This document shows, piece after piece, positions 11,421 through 37,231 of a stretch of DNA of 64,000 bases. The position numbers and the translations under genes are program-made. Below the pieces are notes generated by a model that saw only the letters and a program-made list of their open reading frames with translations, was not told the origin of the DNA and made no database searches. How positions within the stretch are numbered: the first letter of the stretch is position 1; each line of letters starts with the position of its first letter. The stretch comes from Torymus aiolomorphi (lineage: Eukaryota > Arthropoda > Insecta > Hymenoptera > Torymidae), in the NCBI GenBank assembly GCA_036365515.1, contig CM070874.1, positions 93,475,842 through 93,539,841 on the forward strand, read 5' to 3'.

Positions 11421-13330
11421 CACGACCACTTCTCGGGAGAGCCTTATATTTTCGTCAGGGCGAAAATTGTAACACTTCAAATTCTGAAAATTTACAACAT
11501 AAAAACTATTTTCTACCCAAAAGAAGTACATTTTAAGCGTTTTCAGAGATGTATGTATGTCTGTACGTATGTATGTGATCAAGTAACCCGATTATCTCAG
11601 CGAAATTTCGACGGATCCAAACGGGCTTTGGGGAATATACTCGTTTAATTATAAGTAACTGACAGTTCTCTACCGAGCCAAATCGATTGACAAATAAAAA
11701 AACGCCAGAGCAAATAAAAATTTGAAAAAATCGATTTTTGAGCATACGGTGAACAAAATTAAATTTAAGTCAAAAACAACAAATGCATCTGCTGAAACTA
11801 ATTAAAAGACGTCTTTTTTACATTGAACATTTTTTTCTGTGAACAATATTTAACAATGTAATAGCGAAAAAATCGCTAAAATCATCAAAAATAGTCGTTT
11901 TTTTGCTATTACTTTACAGGATTTGAATTTACACAAAAATGTTAAATACAAAAGTTATAGATAATATTGAAACAAAACTTTTTCCTATTCGACATTTTTT
12001 GTACGATCAATTCCTGATGAGTTAAATCCAAAAAAAACGGTTTTTAACGCCTAAATGTACATAAAATGGCTGATTTTCGTTTATAACTGAGCAGAATTTG
12101 ACTTTACACAAAAATTTTAAATGTAAAAGTTATAGATAATATTAAAATAAAACTTTTTTATATTGACCATTTTTTGCTACGACCAATTCCTGACGAGTTA
12201 AATCCAAAGAAACGATTTTTAACGCCTAAATATACCTAAAATCGCCGATTTTCGTTTATAACGTAGCAGGATTTGATTTTATACAAACAAAAGTTATAGA
12301 TAATATTTGTCCCATTTAACATTTTCATGTACAATCAGACCCAGACGAACTAAACTTATAAAAACGATGTTTTAGGCACGACCGCTTCTCGGGAGAGCCT
12401 TATATTTTCACTAGAGCGAAAATTGTAAGACTTCAAAAACGAACAATTTGTTGCATAAAAACTATTTTTCACCCAGAATTAGTTCATTTTAGGCGTTTTT
12501 TATGGTGTATGTGTGTATGTCCGTTCGTATGTAGTCAAGTTTATGGAATATCTCAGCGAATTTCCAATAGATCTTAACGAATTTTGGCCCAGATACTCGT
12601 CTAATTATAAGTAAGCTCCAGTCTTATACCGAGCCGAATCGATCAACAAATAAAAAAACGCCAGAACAAATAAAAATTTTTGAACATAATGTGAACAAAA
12701 TTAATTTTACGTCAAAAAACAACAAATGCATCTGCTAAAACTAATTAAAACACGTCTTTTTTACATGGAAAATTGTTTTCTATGAACAATATTTAACAAT
12801 GTAATAACGAAAAAATCGCTAAAATCATAAAAAATAGTCGTTTTTTTGCTATTTCTTTACAGGATTTGATTTTACACAATAACGTTAAATATAAAAGTTA
12901 TAGATAATATTAAAACAAAACTTTTTTTTGTTAAACATTTTTTTGTACAATCAATTCCTGACGAGTTGAACTCATAAAAACGATTTTTAACGCCTAAATA
13001 TACATAAAATGGACGATTTTCGGCTATAACTTGACAGGATTTGATTTTACACAAAAATGTTGAATGTAAAAATTATAGATAATACAAAACTTTTTCCTAT
13101 TAAACATTTTTTTGTACAATCAATACCCGACGAGTTAAATCCAAACAAATAATTTTTAACGCCAAAACATACATAAAATGGACGATTTTCGCTTATTTCA
13201 ACGATTTGACTTTACACAAAAATATTAAATGCAAAAGATATAAGTATGGATAACATCTAAACAAAACTTTTCCCCAATTAATATTTTAATGTACAATCAA
13301 TCCTGATTATCTAAACCTATAAATACGACA
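11416..13330 (+). repeat. Two tandem copies of an approximately 955-bp repeat (subfamily 3)
   Basis: TTTAGGCACGACC followed by CTTCTCGGGAGAGCCTTATA begins copies at about 11416 and 12371. Both then have AAAACTATTTT, a TATG/TGTG microsatellite (11552-11576; 12507-12533) and ATCTCAGCGAA. The second half of each copy is built of sub-repeats of about 170-190 bp around AAAAGTTATAGATAATATT and GATTTTTAACGCC. The GC-rich start can form an imperfect hairpin (GCTTCTC with GAGAGC), resembling the head of the hairpin repeats elsewhere in the window. Confidence 0.75.
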
Positions 13331-13545
13331 CTTTACATATTCAATTTTCGCTTATTTAACATGATTCGATTTGACAAAGAATTATTCAATGCAATAGCTT
13401 TAAATAATATCGGAAAAATCAATATAACATTCGAAAAATCATATAATTATAAAAATATAATCATAAGATATAAAATTACATTTAATTACAATGTTAAAAT
13501 AGTATATTATGATACTGCCACTGAAATCACATATATCGTACGATA

Positions 13546-13705
13546 TTTTATAGCACGTTTACCTAAGTCCGCTGTCACGCCTATCCGTACCTTAATCAGT
13601 CCACTCGCTACGCTCGCGCGCTAACCTCACGGTGCAATAATCGACTACTTAAGTCACGGGTAGGCGTGACTTAAGTGCGGACTTAGGTCACACTGTGCTA
13701 TAAAA
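13546..13705. mobile_element. MITE with TTTTATAGCAC ends
   Basis: This 160-bp element has imperfect terminal inverted repeats. The left end TTTTATAGCAC continues to CCTAAGTCCGC; the right end read in reverse gives TTTTATAGCAC continuing to GACCTAAGTCCGC. The interior is CpG-rich (CGCTACGCTCGCGCGCTAACC). Related pieces lie at 15.97-16.09, 58.2 and 58.75 kb. No transposase is encoded. Confidence 0.65.
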
Positions 13706-14282
13706 TGAGATAAACACATTGAAAACATAATTAAAAAAAAAGAAATATCTATTGTTTACAAACTGCCAAATATTATGTAAACTAAAACACTAATAAAAAT
13801 ATATAATAAGAAATATAAATTGATGTTGAAGTAACAAAAATTAAAAGATTAAATCCCTAAATGTTTTTTTACTTAAAATTATTCTAAGTTGGCCCAAGAA
13901 ACAAATTATTTTTTTCTAAAACTTGGTCGTAGACAGGCAGCTAATATTGTATATAATCTAATCTTCTATTAACAATGTTAGAACAATTATTAGAAGTTCT
14001 TCAAGTTTAAACCTTAAAAATAAAATTAAAAAACAAAGATTAAATTTTTGATTAAATATAAAATTGAGCCAAAGAATAAGCAAATATAATATTCCATCCT
14101 CACGACTCGTACCCATATTCCTGATATCACACATTAAATGATATTCGATGACGAATGAATCTACGAAATCATTTTGTGACCATGAATGAAAATCCTTGAG
14201 GATATAGTTATTACGTTGAAATGTCCCATCTAAATAAAACAAAATAAAAGAAACAATAAAGTTTGTTGTTGGTAGGTAATGA
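13706..14282. other. AT-rich non-coding stretch
   Basis: An open - strand frame (13958-14242) has no recognisable domain and is not called. Confidence 0.4.
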
Positions 14283-15095
<813 letters not shown>

Positions 15096-15797
15096 TGCTT
15101 CCTCCTAGAGGAAGCTTTGTAACATTAAATTTTTGAGTTGTTGTAAAAACATGTTATAATTGTATTCCGAGATGTTAGGAATCAAAATACATGGTTTTTG
15201 AAAAATATGTGTGTGTGTGTGCGCGCGCGCGCGCGCGCCTAGATCTCAATTTCTACTCGGTCAATTTTGACCGGGCAGGTCTCATTTTGTGGTCAAAATC
15301 CGTTTTTTTTTTATTGAGGCGATGTGTTTTTGTTTTTTTTTCAAATTTTCGATTTTTCTCAAAACTGCTTTTTGATTTTTTTTTTTTTGAATGATAGGAT
15401 CGAGTTATTCGAATCAGATTGGTAGCGTTCGAAAGAGAATTAAAATACCTATATTTTCTAAAAAAATTATTAACAATAACGTGTTTTTTTTTTAGATACT
15501 TATAACTCCCAAACTAAACGATCAATTTTTTTGAGAAAAATCATGATAATGGATAAAATAAATAAATATAATCTGTAATGTTTTAATTCATTTTGTTGGT
15601 TAGTTTTTTAGAAAAAAATTGAAAAATGAAAATTGATTTTTGTATATCCAACGATTACAGAAGTAGCAATGACTTAATCGCTTCAAAATTCTTTGTAGTA
15701 GTAGATTTATAAATTTCGTTATTAAATATTAATTACAAGAATCAACATATTAAGGTTGAGGAAACTACGGGCCAATGAATTGAAAGAGGTTTTTTTA
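15096..15797 (+). mobile_element. Hairpin-headed repeat, subfamily 1, copy A
   Basis: The head hairpin GCTTCCTCCTAGAGGAAGC (15097-15115) is perfect and followed by TTTGTAAC. A TG/CG array (15208-15237) begins about 95 bp later. The body shares long blocks with the 19.9-kb and 30.1-kb copies (CTCAATTTCTACTCGGTCAA, TCGAAAGAGAATTAAAATAC, AACGATTACAGAAGTAG). The tail GAGGAAACTACGGGCCAATG lies at 15759-15778. Here the tail hairpin GCCAATGAATTGGC is damaged (ATTGAAAG). No protein is encoded, so it is non-autonomous. Confidence 0.65.
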
Positions 15798-15820
15798 ATT
15801 AATGAATAAATATCGATAAC

Positions 15821-15965
15821 AAATTTATCGTACTAATATATTGCGATACAAGTGCGATAAGTGACCCATTATTTCATGGCGTAAAGTTAAGGCCCGAGCG
15901 TAGCGAGGATCCTTTCACGGCGTGTAATGTGTTACTTAACGCATTAGTATCGTACAATTTTTTAT
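15821..15965. mobile_element. MITE-like repeat
   Basis: A CpG-rich centre (GGCCCGAGCGTAGCGAGGAT) is flanked by imperfect inverted segments (ATCGTACTAATATATTGCG against CGCATTAGTATCGTAC). The related element abuts it on the right. Confidence 0.45.
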
Positions 15966-16090
15966 AACACTGTCTGCCTTAAGTCCGCTGTCACGTCTAT
16001 CCATGCGCTAAGCTGTTCATTATCGCACCGTGAGGTTAGCGCACGAGCGTAGCAAGTGCGATAAACACGGTGAAATAATGGACTACATAT
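15966..16090. mobile_element. MITE fragment of the TTATAGCAC family
   Basis: It shares CTTAAGTCCGCTGTCACG with the 13.5-kb element, and CGTGAGGTTAGCGC is the reverse complement of that element's GCGCTAACCTCACG. Confidence 0.5.
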
Positions 16091-16254
16091 CGCACGGATA
16101 TTTTTTTTATTAAATTATACCTACTTCTAGAAAGATGAAATTTGCTTAAAAAAACATAAGATGCCTGAAATACATTATAGAAGCAGAGTTATATTATTGT
16201 TATATATGTATATATTATGTTAAACCTAGGGCATTCTTTCACGTTGATTTAAAT

Positions 16255-16882
16255 ACATGAATAAATAAATAAATTTAAAAATTAATACTTTTTAATCTTC
16301 ATAAATAAATTTAATTATAATTATGCCATAAATTTTTCCAAAAATTATAAAATTTGTTATTAAAAATTAATTAAGGAGGTTCGATAGCTCCCCGCTCGCA
16401 GGGCATAGGGAGGAGGTCCCTCCTCACCGCGCGCGCCGCTCCGCTCATCGCGTACCCCCTCCCGCAGCCAACGAACTCAATCGTATGTTTACGTTTTGCC
16501 GCAGTACTCGAAATTGGCGTTATCTATCGCGTTCAAATTGCGTATAAACATTCTCCTGTATATTTGCTATATTGCCTGTAGTTTTTTATTCGCTGTAACC
16601 TTTTTTAAAGAAACGCATTCTAAGTGTTTTATGTTTTACTAAGGTACTTCCATAAGAGCCCGTGTATAAGAGTGGAACTTTGAAGTTGAATAATTTCATA
16701 ACCAAGTTGACAAACGATCTGAAATTTCGCACACTAATAGAAAATCAATCGAAGAACAACAATATTAAGTTTTTGGAATGACGTAACCTTTTTCATTTCG
16801 GTATCGAACCTCCTTAAAGGAATAAATAAATTAAGTTTGAGGAAGTTACCCAATGAATTGGCAGCGGTTTTTTCCAATTAAT
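16255..16882 (+). mobile_element. Hairpin-headed repeat, 3' part (copy F), split by a MITE
   Basis: 16255-16374 and 16814-16882 together match the end of the 30.1-31.9-kb copy (AAATAAATTTAAAAATTAA through ATTAATTAAAGG to CAATGAATTGGCAGCGG). The MITE at 16375-16813 sits between them. The 5' half is missing or unrecognised. Confidence 0.65.
16375..16813. mobile_element. MITE with TTAA target duplication (piggyBac-like ends)
   Basis: This 439-bp element has terminal inverted repeats GGAGGTTCGATA / TATCGAACCTCC and is flanked on both sides by TTAA (16371-16374 and 16814-16817). The copy of the host repeat at 31.88 kb carries a single TTAA in the same context (AATTAATTAAAGGAATCAAC), which is an empty site. 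TTAA duplication is the hallmark of piggyBac transposition. The interior has a CpG-rich block (16399-16470) and no coding capacity. Confidence 0.8.
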
Positions 16883-17329
16883 AAACTTAAGAAGTATGAG
16901 ATTGGATATAAAATAAAACGATTGCGACTGTATGATTCTTATCATCTACAATATCTGATTGGGAATAGTTAAATTACATCAAATAATTTTTTTAAATGTA
17001 TATTTAATATAAAATTGCATTCTTTCTGCATATTTGATTTTGCATAAACGCATTATTCAATAGTATACATAAAATTATATTTAAAAAAATTTACGGTATA
17101 GAAATCATAATTATTAAATTGCAAATTAAAATATTTTAGGTATCATCAAATGCTATTAATTAATTAAAAAGGAGAAATGAATTGCTGAGAAAAACTAGAA
17201 TAATGGTGATTAGAAATAATTCGTTTTTCACAGTATATATTGTCTTAAAATAAAAAAAAATTTGAATATAAATATTATTTTTTCTATAAAATATGATATT
17301 AAACGAAATTAAAGCAATTCAACACCTAA

Positions 17330-17546
17330 CCGATCACACGAGGTAGTCGCAAAAAAAATGCGATCACCCATCCCTCAGTACTTAACCTCAGTGATCGATC
17401 AAGGTGGTGACTGCGCTACTTGCCAAACTGTTGGTCTACTGTTATTCATATTGCTTTAGCAAATTCTTGAAATTATTTCATAGGTAAGAAATTGTTATTG
17501 ATTTAAAAAAATCATCATGTTTCATGAATTCTAGGTGTGGGCTACA
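17330..17546 (+). promoter_or_regulatory. Probable 5' UTR exon and first intron of the DUF4806 gene
   Basis: A consensus donor (ATAG|GTAAGA) lies at 17483/17484 and an acceptor (TTCTAG|G) at 17534/17535, defining a 51-bp intron just upstream of the start codon at 17547. The transcription start was not located; 16883-17330 is AT-rich with nothing recognised. Confidence 0.4.
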
Positions 17547-28091
<10,545 letters not shown>

Positions 28092-29385
28092 AAAAATTGT
28101 TTTGAATGCAGTCAGAGCATTATTTTTTTTTTATTTTTAATATTTATGATAATAATGTTACATTGAAAGCTGAGATTTGTATGAAATTGTTTAAAGAACA
28201 TTAATTTATGTTATAACGGAACATATGTAATTATTGTTTTAAATTAGTAATAAAATAATAAGATATTCTACCACCCAACTTACGTTTCCAACTCTTGCCT
28301 CCTTATTTAAAATCTAATTTTTCAAAGAACACATTTTGTATTCATTTTTTAATTGTTCGATGCCCAAAACATATCAAAAGTACGTAAACAATGTATTCAT
28401 AAAGAATTCATTTTTTGTTCATTAAACACTTATTATTTGATTCATTGTGAACTTCATATATATTCTTAATTATTCTAAATCCTTTTATCGTAATTTAAAA
28501 ATACGCATTAAAAGAATGCATTTTGAATTAATTTTGAATTCATTTTAAATTCAGCAATGCTTTACTTAAAGTGTTCATAAAGAATGCATTTTATACTCAT
28601 TTGTCCAAATTAAATACTTAAATCATAAAAATTAAACTTTATTATTGAATTCATTTGATACTAAATAGGCTCTCATTATGTAGTTCATACATATTCTTTT
28701 TATATTCAGAATTAATACATAGGGAAATTGTAAACCGTTTTTTGAATTCATAAAAAGGTCATTTTTACTGACATATAATGTTCAATTGGAGAATACGTTA
28801 TGAATTCAATGTGAGCAGTTTCTTATATTCTTTATGAATTCTGCAAAATTTGATGAACTCAAAATGAATTCATTTTGAATCGGTTTTGGCGTTTGGGTAG
28901 GAGCTTGACCAATCACAACCGAGCAGCGGTCGGAAAAAAACAGCTGATCGACGAGAGAAAAGAAGAAGAAAATTTTTCAATCTGAAAATAGCCATCGGAA
29001 ATTATGAACTCGATATACATCAAAACGAAACAATATTTTTAATTGAAATTTTTTATACATGTAGTATATCAGAAAAGCTATCCGTTGATATATTCAGGTA
29101 TGAGAAAAAACATAATGCGAAGTCATAAAAAAATAGTGAAATTCTCGCACACCCATTTCAATGTATATGTAGCACGGTCGTCCCTCAGGCTTCTTCTACA
29201 TTGGACAGTTACTTGCCTTCGGAGCGCGCCCGCACTCCTTGATACTATACTCAGATTTTTTTTGGATGATTCTATTGGTATTTTCATGAGATGTACTCGT
29301 TTGAAAATTATATCGGTATTTAATCACCTTAAAGTACATTTGATTTCCTTCTAAATTATGTATTTTAAAACTATTCACTAGTAAT
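28092..29385. other. Non-coding AT-rich stretch
   Basis: The 3' UTR of the DUF4806 gene probably ends soon after AATAAA near 28250. From about 28300 to 28880 degenerate phrases such as AAAGAATGCATTTT and GAATTCATTTT recur, suggesting an old repeat. 28880-29380 has no supported feature. Confidence 0.45.
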
Positions 29386-30064
29386 TTTGCTTTCTCATAG
29401 AGGAAGCTTTGTGACGCTGAAAAAAAACAAGTTTTCAAGATAACATGTTAAAAAGATGTTTTGAGTCATTGGAGTCAAAATATACTATTTTTAAAAAATG
29501 TCCGTGCGTGTGTGTGTGTGTGTGTGTGCGTGTGTGTGTGTGTGTCTATAACATTGTAACTTTTTCAATTTTTATCCAATCGTTTTCGGACAGCCCTTAA
29601 AATTTTTCTTTTTTTTCAATATTTTTGGAAAACAATAATATTGTGTAGTTTTTTGGATAATTTTTATTTATATTGATTTTTCACTTTTTAAAAAAATAAT
29701 TTTCATTTTTTTTTAATGAATACATTGAGATATTTGAATCGGCTGGGAAGCGTTCGAAAGAGCATTAAAATACCTATATTTTCTAAAAAAAAATTCTCTA
29801 ACTATCACGGTTCTTTTGTTTTTAATATAAATAGCTATAATCTGCATAAATTTGAATGTATTCTATCGATTAGTTTTTGAGAAGAAAATTGAAAACCGAA
29901 AAAAAATTAGTTTTGTATGCTGCACGATAACTGGAGTAAAATTAGCTTCATCGATTTAAAATTTCTTGTAGGAGTAGATTTTGGATAGCTCTCGATCGAG
30001 TTCTTTGGGCAAAATGATTGATCCATAAATTTCAGAGATATTGTAGGTTAAAAATTTTTTAAGT
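29386..30064 (+). mobile_element. Hairpin-headed repeat, diverged copy D
   Basis: Head hairpin GCTTTCTCATAGAGGAAGC (29389-29407) has one G-T pair, then TTTGTGAC. A TG array is at 29505-29544. Shared body blocks include CATTAAAATACCTATATTTT. Copy C begins directly at its right end. Confidence 0.6.
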
Positions 30065-30065
30065 T

Positions 30066-31945
30066 TTTGTTTCCTCCTAGAGGAAGCTTTGTAACATTAA
30101 ATTTTTGAGTTGTAAAAACATGTTATAATTGTGTTCCGAGATGTTAGGAATCAAAATACATGGTTTTTGAAAAATGTCTGTGTGTGTGTGTGTCTGTATG
30201 TGTGTGTGTGTGTGTATGTGTGTGTATGTGTGTGTGTGTGTGTGCGTGCGTGCATGCGTGCGTGCGTGCGTGCGTGTGTGTCTGTGTGTGTGTGTGTGTG
30301 CGTGTGTGTGTGTGTATACGCCTGGATCTCAGCTTCTACTCGGTTGATTTTGACCGGACAGGTCTCATTTTTTTTTTTTTTTTGCGTGATGGCGGGTCAA
30401 AAATCCGTTTTTTGATTGGGGCGATGCGTTTTTGTTTTTTTTTTCAAATTTTCGATTTTCTCAAAACTGTTTTTTGATTTTTTTTAATGATAGGATCGAG
30501 TTATTCTAATCTGATGGGTAGTGTTCGAAAGAGAATTAAAATACCTATCACGGTTCTTTTGTTATTAACAAAAACGTGTTTTTTTTAGAAGCTTATAACT
30601 GCTAAACTTAACGGTCAATTTTTTGAGAAAAATCATGATAATACAGAATATAAATAGCTATAATCTGTTAAAATTTGAATACATTCTGTAGGCTAGATTT
30701 TGAGTAAAAAATTGAAAAATGAAAAAAATCAGTTTTGTATGTCCAACGATTACAAGAGTAAAATTGACTTAATGGCTTCAAAATTCCTTTTAGAGGTAGA
30801 TTTTTTACAGTTCTCGGTCGAGTTCTTTGGGCAAAATGATTATTCCATAAATTTCAGAGATATTTGAGGTTAAAAATTTTTTGACATTTTTTAAAAATCG
30901 TAATTTCTCGAGAACGGCTCTATGTATCTGAATGGGGTGGGTGGCATTCGAAAGAGAATTAAAATACCTATATTTTCTAAAAAAATTAATTTTCTATCTA
31001 TCACCACGGTTCTTTAGTTATCATCAGAAACAAAAACGTGTTTTTTTTTTAAACTCATAACTCCAATGATGTTATCATCAGTATATTATAAAAGTATATA
31101 GTATTGGCGTCAAAATGTAATATGTTTGAATTTTCAAGATTGAATTCTTGAGTTTAAGTATTCAAAACTGATGAATAATTAAAATAGTATAAGAGTAGGT
31201 GGCGCTCCGATCGGGGTAGCGTGTAGTGCAGTATGAATTCCGGCCGGGTCCAACAAGCTGTGGGTCAGTCACGAATCCCGCAGTACTGCATACACGCCTA
31301 CACGGTGCGGTGCGTCGTGCGTTGTGCGTACATATAAGGGATTTTCTAGTGCTTTGATAATTTGTCGCCATATTGGAAATTATAGATAATTATATCATAG
31401 GAAATTATGGATTAGTTTGTCCCCATATTGGGAAATGTTTAAAAATTATATCTATTATAATCTATTATAATTATGAATTATGCATTATGAATGCATTATA
31501 TTCTGCATTATTATAATTTATGTGTGAGTTATGAACTTTTTAAAAAAAAACACGTTTTTGTTAATAACAAAAGAACAATGATAGCTATAAATTTTTTTTT
31601 CTTAAAAAATATGAATTATGAAATATAAAACAAAAACACGTTTTTGTTAATAACAAAACAACCGTGATAGCTATTTGTTTTATTATAAAATATAGATATT
31701 TTACTTCTATTTCAAATGATAACTTTATTTATCAGATCAAAATTTATATAAATTTGATATAAATAAATAATAAATAAATAAATAAATTTAAAAATTAACA
31801 ATATTTTATATTCATAAATGAATTTAATTATAATTATGCAATAAATTTTTTAAAAAATTATAAATTTTGTTATTAAAAATTAATTAAAGGAATCAACAAA
31901 TTACGGTTGAGGAAGCTACGGGCCAATGAATTGGCAGCGTTCTTT
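30066..31945 (+). mobile_element. Hairpin-headed repeat, subfamily 1, copy C (enlarged)
   Basis: Head hairpin GTTTCCTCCTAGAGGAAGC (30069-30087) has one T-G pair. A TG/CG array is at 30178-30315. The body matches copies A and B, partly repeated (GAAAGAGAATTAAAATACCT twice). The tail GAGGAAGCTACGGGCCAATG with hairpin GCCAATGAATTGGC ends near 31940. The extra length comes from internal duplication and a GC-rich segment at 31195-31340 with no homologue in A or B. The end region supplies the empty TTAA site matching the MITE at 16.4 kb. Confidence 0.6.
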
Positions 31946-31963
31946 TTATAATTTTAATATATT

Positions 31964-32206
31964 TCGTCGGGTGGGAAGAAGAAGGTTCTATCTCAACGTA
32001 GCGCGTGAATAGGTTCTATTTCAGCTGAGCGCGTAAGAAGGTTCCATCTCGGTGAAGCGCGTGAAAGGCCCTATCTCAGTCGAGCACGTAAGAAGGTGCC
32101 ATCTCGGATCTCTCATTGCAGCAAGATGGCGCTTTCTTCCGCGCTCATCTGGAATAGGACCTTTTCACGCGCTTCGCCGAGATATAATGTTCTTCCCACC
32201 CGATGA
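31964..32206. mobile_element. MITE with 28-bp internal repeats
   Basis: The left end GTCGGGTGGGAAGAA is matched inverted at the right (TTCTTCCCACCCGATG). The inner segments AGCGCGTGAA and TTCACGCGCT extend the pairing to about 45 bp. Between them, four to five tandem units of about 28 bp read GGTTCTATCTCAACGTAGCG and variants. Confidence 0.6.
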
Positions 32207-32369
32207 TCATTCTTGTTATAAAGATTTTTTTCATAACGAATCATATTTCAATGAATTTATTTATTCAACATATACTCACGCATAAACAACTATGTATGAA
32301 ACACTTCGTGAATTTTACTTTTGGCATACAGCTTTGTATTTTTAATTTGAAATTTAATATAGGGATTTA
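32207..32369. other. Short AT-rich spacer
   Basis: Nothing supported. Confidence 0.4.
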
Positions 32370-35248
<2,879 letters not shown>

Positions 35249-35272
35249 TTCTCGTTTTAATATAAAATATTT

Positions 35273-36693
35273 TGTAACGGGCTAAAAGCTGTCCTCGGTG
35301 CGCTATATCTCAACGCGGACTTGCCGATCGTTCAGCAATTGACAGGCGCGAGCACTTACTCGTGCCAACCCTCGACGATTAGCGGCCCGTCAGCTCCGTG
35401 CTGTTGCTCATCGCCGCCTGCTTTCAGCAGCAGCCACGCCTTTTCGACGACTTCGTCGTCGCGCTCTCTCTCGAGCGTGCTGCCCCATCTGCTCAGTTAT
35501 CACGCGAATACTACCTACTCGCGATCGCGGAGGCCGGCGGTATTCTTCACCGTGCCACCGAATAGGGAATTGAAAGTAGGTTGCGTGAAATAATACGCGA
35601 ACAAGTAAAAGCAAAGAATTATCTTTATTGCCCCTGGAGGCTGTTCACTATTTACACGCGCGGCGCGTACTTTAGGTCCGCGCCGATTCGGGTGGTGCGC
35701 CCGCGCACGCGAAGTGCGTGTGTGCTCTGCCGCACACCCGTACGCGCAAAAGCGGCTCGCGCCGACGCGGCCTATCGCCGCGCACGATCGGCGCTCACGC
35801 GCGCGTCGGCGGCCTCGCTCGCTCGCCCGTCTCCGCTTCCTGGGCGCTCGTCGTCCCCGGGGGAAGCGCGCGCTCGCCTGGCCAGGACTTACCTCCTCAG
35901 TTGCAGCGAGAAGGCGCTGTTGAACGCGCTCGGCGGTGCCTGCTGCAGTGCGTCGATGTGTCTCTCTCTCTCTCCTTCGCTGCTACGGGCCTCGCCTTTC
36001 TCCCTCTCTCTCTCTCCCTCTCTCTCTCCCTCTCTCTCTCTCTCTCTCGCTCCTGCGAGTATCGGCCGCGATGCTCTCTCTCACTCGCTCCCATGAGTGA
36101 GCACGGCCGCGCTGCTCTCTCTCGCTCTTTCACTGCCTCGATCGAGTGCGGCTCTCCCTCCCTCTCCCACAACCACTAGCGAACGAGGTTCTCGGAGCCG
36201 TGCTGCGTCTCTGTCTCTCACTCTCGTGCACTACACTGCACCCACTCCGCGATCGTCGTGCACTTCACTTCGACTCTCTCCCTCTCTCTCTCTCTCTCCA
36301 AGTCGTCGCGCACGGGGGACGAGCAACTGCCTCAGTTACGGCAGAAGCGATACTGCCGGGCTCTGTGTCTCGCTCTCCGTCCCCCTCGCGCAAGGTTGTC
36401 ACGAGTTTTCATTTCGGGGCTCATTGTGTGTCGTAGTTGCGCTCGGTACTTTTCGCACAGCTATACGTGCGAGCAAGTACACATACACACGCAAGCCCCC
36501 GGAGTAATATGAGGACAAGCCCATCTCTACTTGCGAATCCTCATGCCGCAATTGTTGGCATTGCCTTCTCCAAGGCCGCGGTATATTTATGTTTTCGGTC
36601 AACTACCTGTGTGTATACCGAGCGTCGGAGATCGGCTCGATCCGAGCTCCGAGTTCGCGCACATACACACATACAGCCGCGCCTGCCGTTACA
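35273..36693 (-). repeat. LTR (3' LTR in element orientation)
   Basis: 1421 bp, with TG...CA ends in the inverted form TGTAACGG/CCGTTACA. It contains CT-rich patches (about 35956-36047, 36275-36299). All open frames here are compositional shadows. Confidence 0.8.
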
Positions 36694-36700
36694 CCCCCCG
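36694..36700 (-). other. Polypurine tract of the LTR element
   Basis: The - strand CGGGGGG abuts the LTR start TGTAACGG, the expected plus-strand primer position. Confidence 0.55.
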
Positions 36701-37231
36701 TCCAGACGCGGACTATACCCTGGATAGTCTGCTCTGCATCCTTGAATCCCTTATATCACACGGGGGCGCGTCGGCTACCTCCCCGGAGAGATATCGCATG
36801 ACTCGAACTTCCATCCGTTCCTACCTCGAACCGATTTACCTCCCTCTCCTTTTCGTCGTTGCCCTCGGAACTTCCGCGTTATATAGGGTTTTCGGGGGTT
36901 TCTGGGATTTCCCCTCCTGCCGACCGTATCGCGACGCGAACCGATCCGCGCGGGCGTCCCCGGGGACGCTTTCAACGGATCGCATGACGCTCGCTGCTCG
37001 GCGGCGCTCCGCCGGCTTTCGGTGGATCGCTCTTGACCGGTCGATCCCTCGGCGGTCGCGATCTCTCATCCTTGAACGGTTCCTTCGTCTCTTGGAGGGG
37101 ATGTCTCGTTGTTTCAGGGGGAAATCCCCCCTTCTGCTGGTTCGTACGATGGAAGGATTCGTCTCCCTCGCTCCGTACCCGACCCGACAGTGTTCACAAG
37201 TTCACTGCGTCTCGTCAGCGGATGAACTCGT

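Noticed and set aside
12000..12040. CTGATGAG near 12014 as another hammerhead
   Set aside because: No GAAAC partner with a closing stem II nearby; sister repeats read CTGACGAG and lack it too.
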